12,278 bases of DNA, taken from the NCBI GenBank assembly GCA_000717735.1, contig JOBE01000102.1:1-12278 (forward strand). Reading direction: 5' to 3'. The stretch is from Streptomyces griseoluteus. GTDB lineage: Bacteria; Actinomycetota; Actinomycetes; Streptomycetales; Streptomycetaceae. The position numbers were made by a program, and so were the translations under genes. Shown piece by piece: positions 1 to 9,200 of the stretch (position 1 is the first letter of the stretch; the number at the start of each line of letters is the position of its first letter). The notes under the pieces are model-generated. The model did no database searches, was not told the origin of the DNA, and saw nothing but the letters and a program-made list of their open reading frames with translations.

Positions 1-54
1 CACCCCGCCCACCCGCTCCGGCGCCACCCGCATCCCGCCGAGGGGAAGTTCGCC

Positions 55-1575
55 ATGGCCCCAGAACACCAGCCACCCCTGCTCACCATGGAACGCATCA
101 CCAAGTCCTTCCCCGGCGTCCGCGCCCTCGACGGCGTCGACCTGGAGGTCGCACCCGGCGAGGTCCACTGCCTCCTCGGCCAGAACGGCGCCGGCAAATC
201 CACCCTCATCAAGGTCCTCGCCGGCGCCCACCAGCCCGACGACGGCCGCATCACCTGGAACGGCGAACCCATGCGGCTCCGCTCCCCGAGCGCCGCCGTC
301 CGCCTCGGCATCGCCACCATCTACCAGGAACTCGACCTCGTCGGAGGCCTCTCCGTCGCCGAGAACGTCCACCTCGGCCACGAGCCCACCACCGCCGGAT
401 TCGTCCGCACCAGGGCCGCACGGGCCACCACCGCCGCACTTCTGAAGCGCCTCGGCCACCCCGAGATCGACCCGGCCCGGCGCGTCGGCGAACTCTCCGC
501 CGCCCAGCGGCAGATCGTCTCCATGGCCCGCGCCCTCTCCCACGACGTACGCCTCATCGTCATGGACGAACCCTCCGCCGCCCTCGACCCCGACGAGGTC
601 GCCAACCTCTTCCGGATCGTCGACGACCTCACCGCGGACGGCGTCGCCGTCGTCTACATCTCCCACCGCCTGGAGGAGATCCGCCGCATCGGCGACCGCG
701 TCACCGTCCTCAAGGACGGCCGGGCCGTCGCCCGGGGACTGCCCGCCGCCACCACCCCCACCCGCGACGTCGTCGCCCTCATGACCGGCCGGGACGTCCC
801 GTACGTCTTCCCCGAACGGCCTGCCGGCCCACCGGCCGGCGCACCCGTCCTCCACGTCCAAGGGCTCGCCAGGAAAGGCGAGTTCGAGGCGCTCGACCTC
901 GAACTGCGCCCCGGCGAGATCGTCGGCCTCGCCGGGCTCGTCGGCTCCGGCCGCTCCGAGATCCTGGAGACCGTCTACGGAGCACGGAAACCCACCGCGG
1001 GCCGGGTCCTCGTCGACGGAAGGCCCCTGCGCCCCGGCAGCGTCCCGGCCGCCGTCGCCGCCGGGCTCGGCCTCGCCCCCGAAGAACGCAAGGCGCAGGG
1101 CCTCCTCCTCCTCGAATCCGTCACCCGCAACGTCTCCGTCTCCTCCCTCGCCCGCTTCTCCCGGGCCGGCTGGATCGACCGCGCCACCGAACACGACACC
1201 GCGAGGACCGCCACCCGTACCCTCTCGCTCCGCCCCGACCTCCCCGACGCCCCCGTCCGCACCCTCTCCGGCGGCAACCAGCAGAAGGCCGTCCTCGCCC
1301 GCTGGCTGCTGCGCGGCTGCCGCGTCCTCCTCCTCGACGAACCCACCCGCGGTGTCGACGTCGGCGCCCGCGCCGAGCTGTACGCCGTCATCCGCCGCCT
1401 CGCCGACGAGGGCCTCGCCGTCCTCCTCGTCTCCAGCGAGGTACCCGAGGTCCTCGGCCTCGCCGACCGCGTCCTGGTCCTCCGCGAGGGCCGGGTCGTC
1501 CACCAGGCACCCGCCCGCGACCTCGACGAACACCGCGTACTCGACCTCGTGATGGAAGGGAGCCCGGCCGCATGA
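55..1575 (+). CDS. Sugar ABC transporter, double ATP-binding subunit (RbsA/XylG/MglA type)
   Basis: Cytoplasmic ATPase that would power import of a monosaccharide-like substrate; 506 residues, the usual length for this family of two fused nucleotide-binding domains. Domain 1 (about 10-245) has Walker A GQNGAGKST at 42-50, Q-loop Gln91, signature LSAAQRQ at 147-153, Walker B LIVMDEP at 167-173 and switch His204. Domain 2 (about 265-500) has the family's degenerate Walker A GLVGSGRSE (294-302), an intact LSGGNQQK signature (404-411) and Walker B VLLLDEPTRGVD (424-435). Signature Ala-Ala in domain 1 and degenerate P-loop in domain 2 are normal for RbsA-like proteins, not damage. The ATG is preceded by AGGGGA at 41-46, eight bases away. 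The stop overlaps the permease start (ATGA), so the two are translationally coupled. Family is certain; the sugar is not. Confidence 0.96.
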   Translation: MAPEHQPPLLTMERITKSFPGVRALDGVDLEVAPGEVHCLLGQNGAGKSTLIKVLAGAHQPDDGRITWNGEPMRLRSPSAAVRLGIATIYQELDLVGGLSVAENVHLGHEPTTAGFVRTRAARATTAALLKRLGHPEIDPARRVGELSAAQRQIVSMARALSHDVRLIVMDEPSAALDPDEVANLFRIVDDLTADGVAVVYISHRLEEIRRIGDRVTVLKDGRAVARGLPAATTPTRDVVALMTGRDVPYVFPERPAGPPAGAPVLHVQGLARKGEFEALDLELRPGEIVGLAGLVGSGRSEILETVYGARKPTAGRVLVDGRPLRPGSVPAAVAAGLGLAPEERKAQGLLLLESVTRNVSVSSLARFSRAGWIDRATEHDTARTATRTLSLRPDLPDAPVRTLSGGNQQKAVLARWLLRGCRVLLLDEPTRGVDVGARAELYAVIRRLADEGLAVLLVSSEVPEVLGLADRVLVLREGRVVHQAPARDLDEHRVLDLVMEGSPAA

Positions 1576-2567
1576 CACTCACCACACCGGCCAAGGCGCC
1601 GGCCGGGGAGGACCCTCGGCGCGCACTCGGCCTCAGGGCCGACGTCCGCAACCTGTCCCTGCTCGGCGTGCTCGCCGTCCTGGTACTCGTCGGCGGCCTC
1701 ACCCGGCCCGCCGAGTTCCTCGCCACCTCCAACCTGCAGCTCGTCCTGACCCAGGCGTCCGTGATCGGTGTCGTCACCGTCGGCATGACCTTCGTCATCA
1801 CCAGCGGCGGCATCGACCTCTCCGTCGGCGCGATCGTCGCCCTCGCCTCCGTCTGGGCCACCACCCTCGCCACCCAGGAGTTCGGCTTCGCCGGCATCCT
1901 CTTCACGGCGGTCGCCGTCGGCCTCGGCTGCGGCCTCGTGAACGGCGTCCTCGTCGCGTACGGCGGCATGGTCCCCTTCATCGCCACCCTGGCCATGCTC
2001 GCCTCGGCCCGCGGCCTCGCCCTCCAGATCACCGACGGCAGGACCCAGATCGTCACCGTCCCGTCCGTCCTCGACCTCGGCGTCCCCGACGCGTACGTCC
2101 TCGGCATCCCGCCGCTCGTCCTGGTCTTCGCCGCCGTCACCGCCGCCGGCTGGCTGCTGCTCAACCGGACCACCTTCGGCCGCCGCACGATCGCCGTCGG
2201 CGGCAACCCGGAGGCCGCCCGCCTCGCCGGCATCGACGTACGCCGCCAGCGTCTGTTCCTCTACCTGCTGTCAGGACTGTGCTGCGGCATCGCCGCCTTC
2301 CTGCTCGTCGTCCTCGCAGGCTCCGGCCAGAACACCAACGGCAACCTGTACGAGCTCGACGCCATCGCCGCCGCCATCATCGGCGGCACCCTCCTCAGCG
2401 GCGGCCGCGGCACCATCGTCGGCTCCGTCCTCGGCGTCCTCGTCTTCACCACGATCACCAACATCTTCGCCCTCAACAACCTGCAGAGCGACGTCCAGCA
2501 GATCGCCAAGGGCGCGATCATCGTCGCCGCGGTCCTGGTCCAGCGCCGCACCGCACGCGACGGCTGA
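1572..2567 (+). CDS. Sugar ABC transporter permease (RbsC/XylH type, BPD_transp_2)
   Basis: Integral membrane subunit, 331 residues, expected to form the homodimeric channel with the preceding ATPase. After a hydrophilic N-terminus (1-28) there are multiple hydrophobic helices (about 29-41, 59-77, 86-100, 107-130, 133-150, 176-197, 227-249, 263-275, 281-300, 310-323). Family hallmarks are visible: SGGIDLSVGA (78-87), the cytoplasmic coupling loop with GGNPEAARLAGI (210-221), and LSGGRGTIVGSVLG (275-288) near the C-terminus. It starts inside the stop of the ATPase gene (four-base overlap). Transport is probably of a pentose, hexose or inositol-like molecule, inferred only from family. Confidence 0.95.
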   Translation: MTLTTPAKAPAGEDPRRALGLRADVRNLSLLGVLAVLVLVGGLTRPAEFLATSNLQLVLTQASVIGVVTVGMTFVITSGGIDLSVGAIVALASVWATTLATQEFGFAGILFTAVAVGLGCGLVNGVLVAYGGMVPFIATLAMLASARGLALQITDGRTQIVTVPSVLDLGVPDAYVLGIPPLVLVFAAVTAAGWLLLNRTTFGRRTIAVGGNPEAARLAGIDVRRQRLFLYLLSGLCCGIAAFLLVVLAGSGQNTNGNLYELDAIAAAIIGGTLLSGGRGTIVGSVLGVLVFTTITNIFALNNLQSDVQQIAKGAIIVAAVLVQRRTARDG

Positions 2568-2599
2568 GACCCGACACCCGACACCGGCCGGGACAGCCC

Positions 2600-2615
2600 G
2601 ACGGGCCCGCCCGTC
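2600..2615. promoter_or_regulatory. Short stem-loop between permease and binding-protein genes
   Basis: The 94-base gap after the permease contains GACGGG (2600-2605), a CCCG loop and CCCGTC (2610-2615): a six-base-pair stem with a tetraloop. No U-tract follows. In sugar ABC operons such stems often sit next to the binding-protein gene and stabilise its mRNA or trim upstream readthrough, so that the binding protein is made in excess. That role is inferred. With this GC content a short stem can occur by chance. Confidence 0.35.
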
Positions 2616-2661
2616 CCCGAAGCCCCCTTCACCACCACCCCCTCGGAAGGGATCCACCGCC

Positions 2662-3708
2662 ATGCCCGAAACCAGCCGCAGACACCTCCTCCTCGGCGGC
2701 GCGGCCGTCTCCGCCGGCGCCCTCCTCACCGCCTGCACCAGCAACGAACCGAAGGCCGCAGGGAACTCGTCCCCTGCCGGAAGCGCCGTCCCCGCCGCCG
2801 ACGACAAGCCCGGCACCCCCGTCACCATCGGCTTCGCCGGCCCCCAGGCCGACCACGGCTGGCTCAACGCCATCAACGAGAACGCCCAGCGGCGCGCCGA
2901 GAAGTACTCCGAGGTCACCCTGGAGATCACCGAGGGCTCCAACGACACCGCCACCCAGATCGGCCAGGTCCAGACCCTCATCAACAAGAAGGTCGACGTC
3001 CTCGTCATCCTCCCCGCCGACGGCAAGGCCCTCACCCAGATCGGCCTCCAGGCCATGAAGGCCGGCATCCCCGTCATCAACCTCGACCGGATCTTCGCCT
3101 CCCCCCAGGCCTACCGCTGCTGGATCGGCGGCGACAACTACGGCATGGGCCTCAACGCCGGCAACTACATCGGCGAACAGCTCAAGGACAAGCCGAACGC
3201 CACCGTCATCGAACTCGCCGGCATGGACAGCCTGGAACTCACCAAGCAGCGCACCCAGGGCTTCGACGACGCCCTCAAGAACTACCCCAACATCCGCAAG
3301 GTCGCCCGCCAGGCCGCCGACTTCACCGTCGAGTCCGGACAGGCCAAGATGGCCCAACTCCTGCAAGCGCAGCCGAAGTTCGACGCCCTGTGGAACCACG
3401 ACGACGACCAGGGCGTCGGCGCCCTGCGCGCCATCGCCCAGGCCGGCCGCAAGGACTTCCTCATGGTCGGCGGCGCCGGAGCCAAGTCCGCCATGGACGC
3501 CATCAAGGCCGACACGAGCGTCCTCAAGGCCACCGTCCTCTACCCGCCGACGATGGCCGCCTCCGCGATCGACCTCGCCCGCGCCCTCGGCCAGAAGAAG
3601 GGGATCGGCGGCATGTCCGAGCTGGAGATCCCCGCCTCGATCACCCTCTACTCGGCCGTCGTCACCAAGGACAACGTCGACGAGTACCTGCCCACCGGCT
3701 TCAGCTGA
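2662..3708 (+). CDS. Sugar ABC transporter substrate-binding lipoprotein (Peripla_BP_4, Tat-exported)
   Basis: Extracellular sugar-binding protein of 348 residues, anchored to the membrane outer face. The N-terminus has a twin-arginine motif SRRHLLL (5-11), a hydrophobic stretch and a lipobox LTAC (22-25), so Cys25 should be lipidated after Tat export; folding before export would follow. A Ser/Pro/Ala-rich linker (26-52) precedes the two-lobed type I periplasmic-binding fold, beginning TIGFAGPQADHGW (55-67), with VDVLVILPAD (111-120) and GIPVINLDRIF (135-145), the latter near the ligand pocket in this family. The acidic DDDQ after WNHD (245-250) is typical of sugar-binding members. SD GGAAGGGA lies at 2645-2652, nine bases before the ATG. 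It is the ligand-recognition subunit for the two preceding genes. Ligand unknown. Confidence 0.95.
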   Translation: MPETSRRHLLLGGAAVSAGALLTACTSNEPKAAGNSSPAGSAVPAADDKPGTPVTIGFAGPQADHGWLNAINENAQRRAEKYSEVTLEITEGSNDTATQIGQVQTLINKKVDVLVILPADGKALTQIGLQAMKAGIPVINLDRIFASPQAYRCWIGGDNYGMGLNAGNYIGEQLKDKPNATVIELAGMDSLELTKQRTQGFDDALKNYPNIRKVARQAADFTVESGQAKMAQLLQAQPKFDALWNHDDDQGVGALRAIAQAGRKDFLMVGGAGAKSAMDAIKADTSVLKATVLYPPTMAASAIDLARALGQKKGIGGMSELEIPASITLYSAVVTKDNVDEYLPTGFS

Positions 3709-3744
3709 CCGGCCCCGGGGGCCCGGCCGGCCCCGGGGGCCCGA
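3709..3744. repeat. Tandem 18-bp GC-only repeat, directly after the binding-protein stop
   Basis: Two adjacent 18-base copies (3709-3726 and 3727-3744) differ at one base; each is CCGGCCCCGGGGGCCCG followed by G or A. Each contains the palindrome CCCCGGGG, and the two together can fold as an imperfect long hairpin centred near 3724-3728. It starts at the first base after the TGA of the binding-protein gene. It may act as an mRNA stabiliser or partial attenuator before the oxidoreductase gene; that is inferred. The remaining gap to 3809 is C-rich and ends in the SD of the next gene. Confidence 0.6.
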
Positions 3745-3809
3745 CCGCCCCTGGCCCCGCCCGGCCCCCGGCAGCAGCACCTCGCCGCACCACGAAACGG
3801 AGGAACCGT

Positions 3810-5060
3810 ATGGAACAGACGGAGAGCGGGGCCGCACCGCCGACGCTCGGCGTCGGCATGGTCGGCTACGCGTTCATGGGAGCCGCCCACTCACAGGGCT
3901 GGCGCACCGCGGGCCGCGTCTTCGACCTGCCGCTGAGGCCCGTCCTCGCCGCCGTCGCCGGCCGTGACGCCACCGCCGTCCGCGCCGCCGCCCACCGGCA
4001 CGGCTGGGCCGCCGCCGAGACCGACTGGCGCGCCCTGATCGCCCGCGACGACGTCCAGCTCGTCGACGTCTGCACCCCGGGCGACAGTCATGCGGAGATC
4101 GCCGTCGCCGCCCTGGAGGCCGGCAAACACGTGCTGTGCGAGAAGCCGCTCGCCAACTCGGTCGCCGAGGCCGAGACGATGGCGGCCGCCGCCGAAGCGG
4201 CCTCCACCCGCGGTCAGATCTCCATGGTCGGCTTCAACTACCGCCGGGTGCCCGCCCTTTCGTACGCCCGCAGCCTCGTCGCCGACGGACGGCTCGGCAC
4301 CCTGCGGCACGTCCGCGTCAGCTACCTCCAGGACTGGCTGGTCGACCCCGCCTTCCCGCTGACCTGGCGCCTGGAACGCGAACACGCGGGCTCCGGGGCC
4401 CTCGGCGACCTCGGGGCGCACGCCGTCGACCTCGCCCAGTACCTGACAGGGGAACTCCTCGTCGGCGTGTCGGCGCTCACCGAGACCTTCGTGCGCAGGC
4501 GGCCGCTGCTCGCGGGCGCCGCCCCCGGCGGTCTCGGCGGGGGAGCGGCGTCGGAGGCGTACGGGCAGGTCACGGTCGACGACGCGGCCCTGTTCACCGG
4601 ACGGCTCACCTCCGGGGCGCTCGCCTCCTTCGAGGCCACCCGGATGGCCGCGGGCCGCAAGAACGCGCTGCGCCTGGAGATCAACGGGGAACGCGGCTCC
4701 CTCGCCTTCGACCTGGAGCGGCTCAACGAACTGTCCTTCCACGACCACACCGAACCGGCCGTCTCCGCGGGCTTCCGCCGCATCCTCGTGACCGAACCCG
4801 ACCACCCGTACCTGGAGGGCTGGTGGCCGCCCGGCCACGGACTCGGCTACGAGCACACCTTCGCCCACCAGGCCCGCGACCTGGTCCACGCCGTCGCGAG
4901 CGGCATCGCCCCCGCGCCCTCCTTCGCCGACGGCCTCCAGGTCCAGCGCGTCCTGGCCGCGGTGGAGGACAGCGCCCGGAACAGCGCCGTCTACACGCCC
5001 GTACCCGTGCCGGTAGCCGTACCGGCCCCCGTCCTCGTCCCCGATTCCGTACCGCGCTAG
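3810..5060 (+). CDS. Gfo/Idh/MocA family NAD(P)-dependent oxidoreductase
   Basis: Cytoplasmic dehydrogenase or reductase, 416 residues, of the family that includes inositol 2-dehydrogenase, glucose-fructose oxidoreductase and levoglucosan dehydrogenase. The Rossmann domain starts GVGMVGYAFMG (14-24). The family's conserved EKP is at 111-113 (Lys112, cofactor/catalytic) and the second motif GDLGAHAVDL at 199-208 supplies His204 and Asp207, the usual catalytic pair. A Gly/Ala-rich loop lies at 235-248. The C-terminal 20 or so residues (396-415) are an unusual Pro/Val-alternating tail beyond the conserved domain. The ATG at 3810 has a good SD (CGGAGGAA, 3798-3805 region) and begins just before the Rossmann motif; the reading frame is open upstream but without homologous sequence. 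It likely oxidises or reduces the sugar imported by the preceding transporter. Exact substrate is not readable. Confidence 0.93.
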   Translation: MEQTESGAAPPTLGVGMVGYAFMGAAHSQGWRTAGRVFDLPLRPVLAAVAGRDATAVRAAAHRHGWAAAETDWRALIARDDVQLVDVCTPGDSHAEIAVAALEAGKHVLCEKPLANSVAEAETMAAAAEAASTRGQISMVGFNYRRVPALSYARSLVADGRLGTLRHVRVSYLQDWLVDPAFPLTWRLEREHAGSGALGDLGAHAVDLAQYLTGELLVGVSALTETFVRRRPLLAGAAPGGLGGGAASEAYGQVTVDDAALFTGRLTSGALASFEATRMAAGRKNALRLEINGERGSLAFDLERLNELSFHDHTEPAVSAGFRRILVTEPDHPYLEGWWPPGHGLGYEHTFAHQARDLVHAVASGIAPAPSFADGLQVQRVLAAVEDSARNSAVYTPVPVPVAVPAPVLVPDSVPR

Positions 5061-5072
5061 GAGGCGCCCGAC

Positions 5073-6077
<1,005 letters not shown>

Positions 6078-6088
6078 CGGTCCCCCGC

Positions 6089-6136
6089 TTCCACCGCGCG
6101 AGGCCTTGGGACGACCTTTGTCCTCTCGCGGTGGAA
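6089..6136. terminator. Stem-loop after the isomerase gene, probable operon terminator
   Basis: Arms TTCCACCGCGCGAGG (6089-6103) and CCTCTCGCGGTGGAA (6122-6136) pair over 15 positions with one mismatch, enclosing an 18-base loop. It begins 12 bases after the TGA of the isomerase gene. No U-tract follows, which is common for actinomycete terminators. It separates the transporter/catabolic operon from the secreted-protein gene. An operator dyad is an alternative reading. Confidence 0.65.
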
Positions 6137-6142
6137 AGGTCG
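6112..6142. promoter_or_regulatory. Second inverted repeat overlapping the terminator stem
   Basis: CGACCTTT (6112-6119) and AAAGGTCG (6135-6142) are perfect eight-base inverted repeats 15 bases apart. The left arm is in the loop of the first hairpin and the right arm shares bases 6135-6136 with it, so the RNA forms compete. It may be part of an attenuator or a dyad operator for a LacI-type regulator upstream of the secreted-protein promoter. Function inferred only. Confidence 0.4.
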
Positions 6143-6162
6143 ACGGAAGCGTGCACAAGGGC

Positions 6163-6191
6163 TTCACGGCGTGGACGAACCTCGCTACGGT
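6163..6191 (+). promoter_or_regulatory. Candidate vegetative promoter for the secreted multidomain protein
   Basis: TTCACG (6163-6168) and TACGGT (6186-6191) are separated by 17 bases, resembling the -35 TTGAC(A/G) and -10 TANNNT of the main actinomycete sigma factor. The predicted transcription start is near 6197-6200, where a small dyad ATGT-GT-ACAT (6197-6206) lies, giving a leader of about 90 bases to the GTG at 6292. This 214-base gap (6078-6291) is the longest between genes in the window and is visibly less GC-rich than its surroundings. Similarity alone supports the call. Confidence 0.4.
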
Positions 6192-6291
6192 CCCTGATGT
6201 GTACATGACGTAACTGGCCCCCATGACCAGCGTGACGGCGCACGCCGGTCCCCGGACACCCGCACACCCGGCCCAACTCCGGAGGACAACC

Positions 6292-9200
6292 GTGCACAGA
6301 CAACGACTCCGAGCCAGGAACTCACTCGCCCTCATCACGGTCGCACTGCTCGCCCTCGGCGCCCCCCAAGGCCTCGCCGCCGACACCGACACCGCCGCCG
6401 GCACCGACACCGCGGCCGCCGCCGAGGAGTTCCAGCAGGTCACCCTCGCCAAGGGCGGCGAAGAAGTCGGCGAACCCATGTCCCTCGCCGTACTCCCCGA
6501 CCGCAGCGTCCTGCACACCGACCGCGGCGGCGAACTCCGCCGCACCGACGCCGCCGGCAACACCACCGTCATCGGAACCGTCCCCGTCTACTCCCACGAC
6601 GAGGAAGGCCTCCAAGGCATCGGACTCGACCCGAACTTCGCCCAGAACAAGACCCTCTACCTCTACTACGCCCCACCGCTCGACACCCCCGCGGGCGACG
6701 CCCCCAACGACGGCACCCCCGCCGAACTCGCCCCCTACGACGGCGTCAACCGCCTCTCCCGCTTCACCCTCAAGGCGGACGGCACCCTCGACAACTCCAG
6801 CGAGAAGAAGGTCATCGACATCCCCGCCACCCGCGGCATCTGCTGCCACGTCGGCGGCGACATCGACTTCGACGCCCATGGCAACCTGTACCTGTCGACC
6901 GGCGACGACTCCAACCCCTTCGCCTCCGACGGCTACACCCCCATCGACGAACGCCCCGGCCGCAACCCCGCCTTCGACGCCCGCCGCACCTCCGGCAACA
7001 CCAACGACCTCCGCGGCAAGATCCTCCGCATCAAGGTCGCCGACGACGGCACCTACACCGTCCCCGAAGGCAACCTCTTCGCCCCCGGCACCGCCAAGAC
7101 CCGGCCCGAGATCTACGCCATGGGCTTCCGCAACCCCTTCCGCTTCAGCGTCGACAAGCCCACCGGCATCCTCTACGTCGGCGACTACGGCCCCGACGCC
7201 GGCGTCGCCGACCCCCGGCGCGGCCCCGCAGGACAGGTCGAGTTCGCCCGCGTCACCAAACCCGGCAACTTCGGCTGGCCCTTCTGCACCGGCGACAACG
7301 ACCCCTACGTCGAATACGACTTCGCCACCAAGACCTCCGGCGCCACCTACGACTGCGGCGCCCTCAAGAACGACTCCCCGCACAACACCGGACTCGTCGA
7401 CCTCCCGCCCGCCGAACCCGCCTGGATCCCCTACAACGGCGGCTCCCTCCCCGAGTTCGGCACCGGCTCCGAATCCCCCATGGGCGGACCCGTCTACCGC
7501 CACGACCCCGCCAACACCTCCCCGGTGAAGTTCCCGGAGGCGTACGACGGCGACTTCTTCGCCGGAGAGTTCGGCCGCCGCTGGATCAAGCGCATCGACC
7601 ACGACGCCAACGGCACCGTCCAGTCCATCAACCCCGTCCCCTGGACCGGCACCCAGATCATGGACATGGCCTTCGGCCCCGACGGAGCCCTCTACGTCCT
7701 CGACTACGGCACCGCCTGGTTCGGCGGCGACCACAACGCCGGGCTCTACCGCATCGAGAACGCCACCGGAGGCCGCTCCCCGATCGCCGAGGCAAGCGCC
7801 GGCAAGACCTCCGGCACCGCACCCCTCAAGGTCACCCTCTCCTCGGCCGGCACCACCGACGCCGACGGCGACCCCCTCACCTACAGCTGGGACTTCGGCG
7901 ACGGCACCCCCGCCTCCACAGCCGCCCACCCCACCCACACGTACCGCCAGAACGGCACCTACACCGCCACCGTCACCGCCAAGGACCCGACCGGCCGCAC
8001 CGGCTCCGCATCCGTCCGCATCGTCGTCGGCAACACCGCACCCAAGGTCACCCTCCAACTCCCCGCCGAAGGAGCTCTCTTCGACTTCGGCGACGACATC
8101 CCCTTCAAGGTGACCGTCACCGACCCCGAAGACGGCGCGACCGCACCCATCGACTGCGCCAGGATCAAGGTCACCTACGTCCTCGGCCACGACAGCCACG
8201 GCCACCCCGTCACCACCGCCAACGGCTGCACCGGCACCATCAAGACCTCCGCCGACGGCGGCCACGACGACGACGCCAACATCTTCGCCGTCTTCAACGC
8301 CGAGTACACCGACGGCGGAGGCGGCGGACAGACCGCCCTCACCGGCAACGACCAGGCCAAACTCCAGCCCCGCCACCGCCAGGCCGAACACTTCGACACC
8401 CAGCAGGGCGTCACCGTCATCGACAAGACCCCCGCGAACGGCGGCCGCACCGTCGGCAACATCGACAACGGCGACTGGATCGCCTTCAAGCCCTACAACC
8501 TCACCGGCTCCACCAAACTCACCGCCCGCGTCTCCTCCGCCGGCGCCGGAGGCTACCTCGAAGTCCGCACCGGCTCACCCACCGGCACCCTCCACGGCTC
8601 CGCACCCGTCCCCGTCACCGGAGGCTGGGAGACCTTCCAGGACATCGACGTACCGCTCCGCAACCTCCCGCGCCGCACCACCGAGCTCTACCTCGTCTTC
8701 AAGGGCGGAACCGGCGCACTCTACGACGTCGACGACTTCACCCTCTCCCACACCCCCGTCGACCCCGCAGCCAAACGCGTCCTCGTCTTCTCCAGGACCG
8801 CCGGATTCCGGCACGACTCCATCGGCACCGGCATCACCGCCCTCAAGGAGATCGGCGCCGGCAGCGACATCACCGTCGACGCCACCGAAGAACCCCGCCA
8901 GTTCACCACCGCCAACCTCGCCCGCTACGACGCCGTCATCTTCCTCTCCACCACGGGCGACGTCCTCAACGCCGAACAACAGACCGCCTTCGAGAACTAC
9001 GTCTCCAACGGCGGCGGCTACCTCGGCGTCCACGCCGCAGCCGACACCGAATACGACTGGAGCTTCTACGGCGGACTCGTCGGCGCCCACTTCCAGTCCC
9101 ACCCCCAGATCCAGCCCGCAACCCTCCGCGTCGAGGACCACGACCACCCCGCGACCGCCCACATCGACGGCCCCTGGGAACGCACCGACGAGTGGTACAA

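Noticed and set aside
1..54. Tail of an upstream gene
   Set aside because: No stop codon occurs in any plus-strand frame here, so no gene end can be shown; only the SD AGGGGA (41-46) of the ATPase gene is supported.
934..963. Degenerate Walker A in the second ATPase domain as a sign of a broken gene
   Set aside because: GLVGSGRSE-type loops are the norm in RbsA/XylG-type ATPases.
3390..3809. N-terminal extension of the oxidoreductase into the binding-protein gene
   Set aside because: The extension is Arg/Pro-rich frame-shadow sequence; the ATG at 3810 has a proper SD and directly precedes the Rossmann motif.
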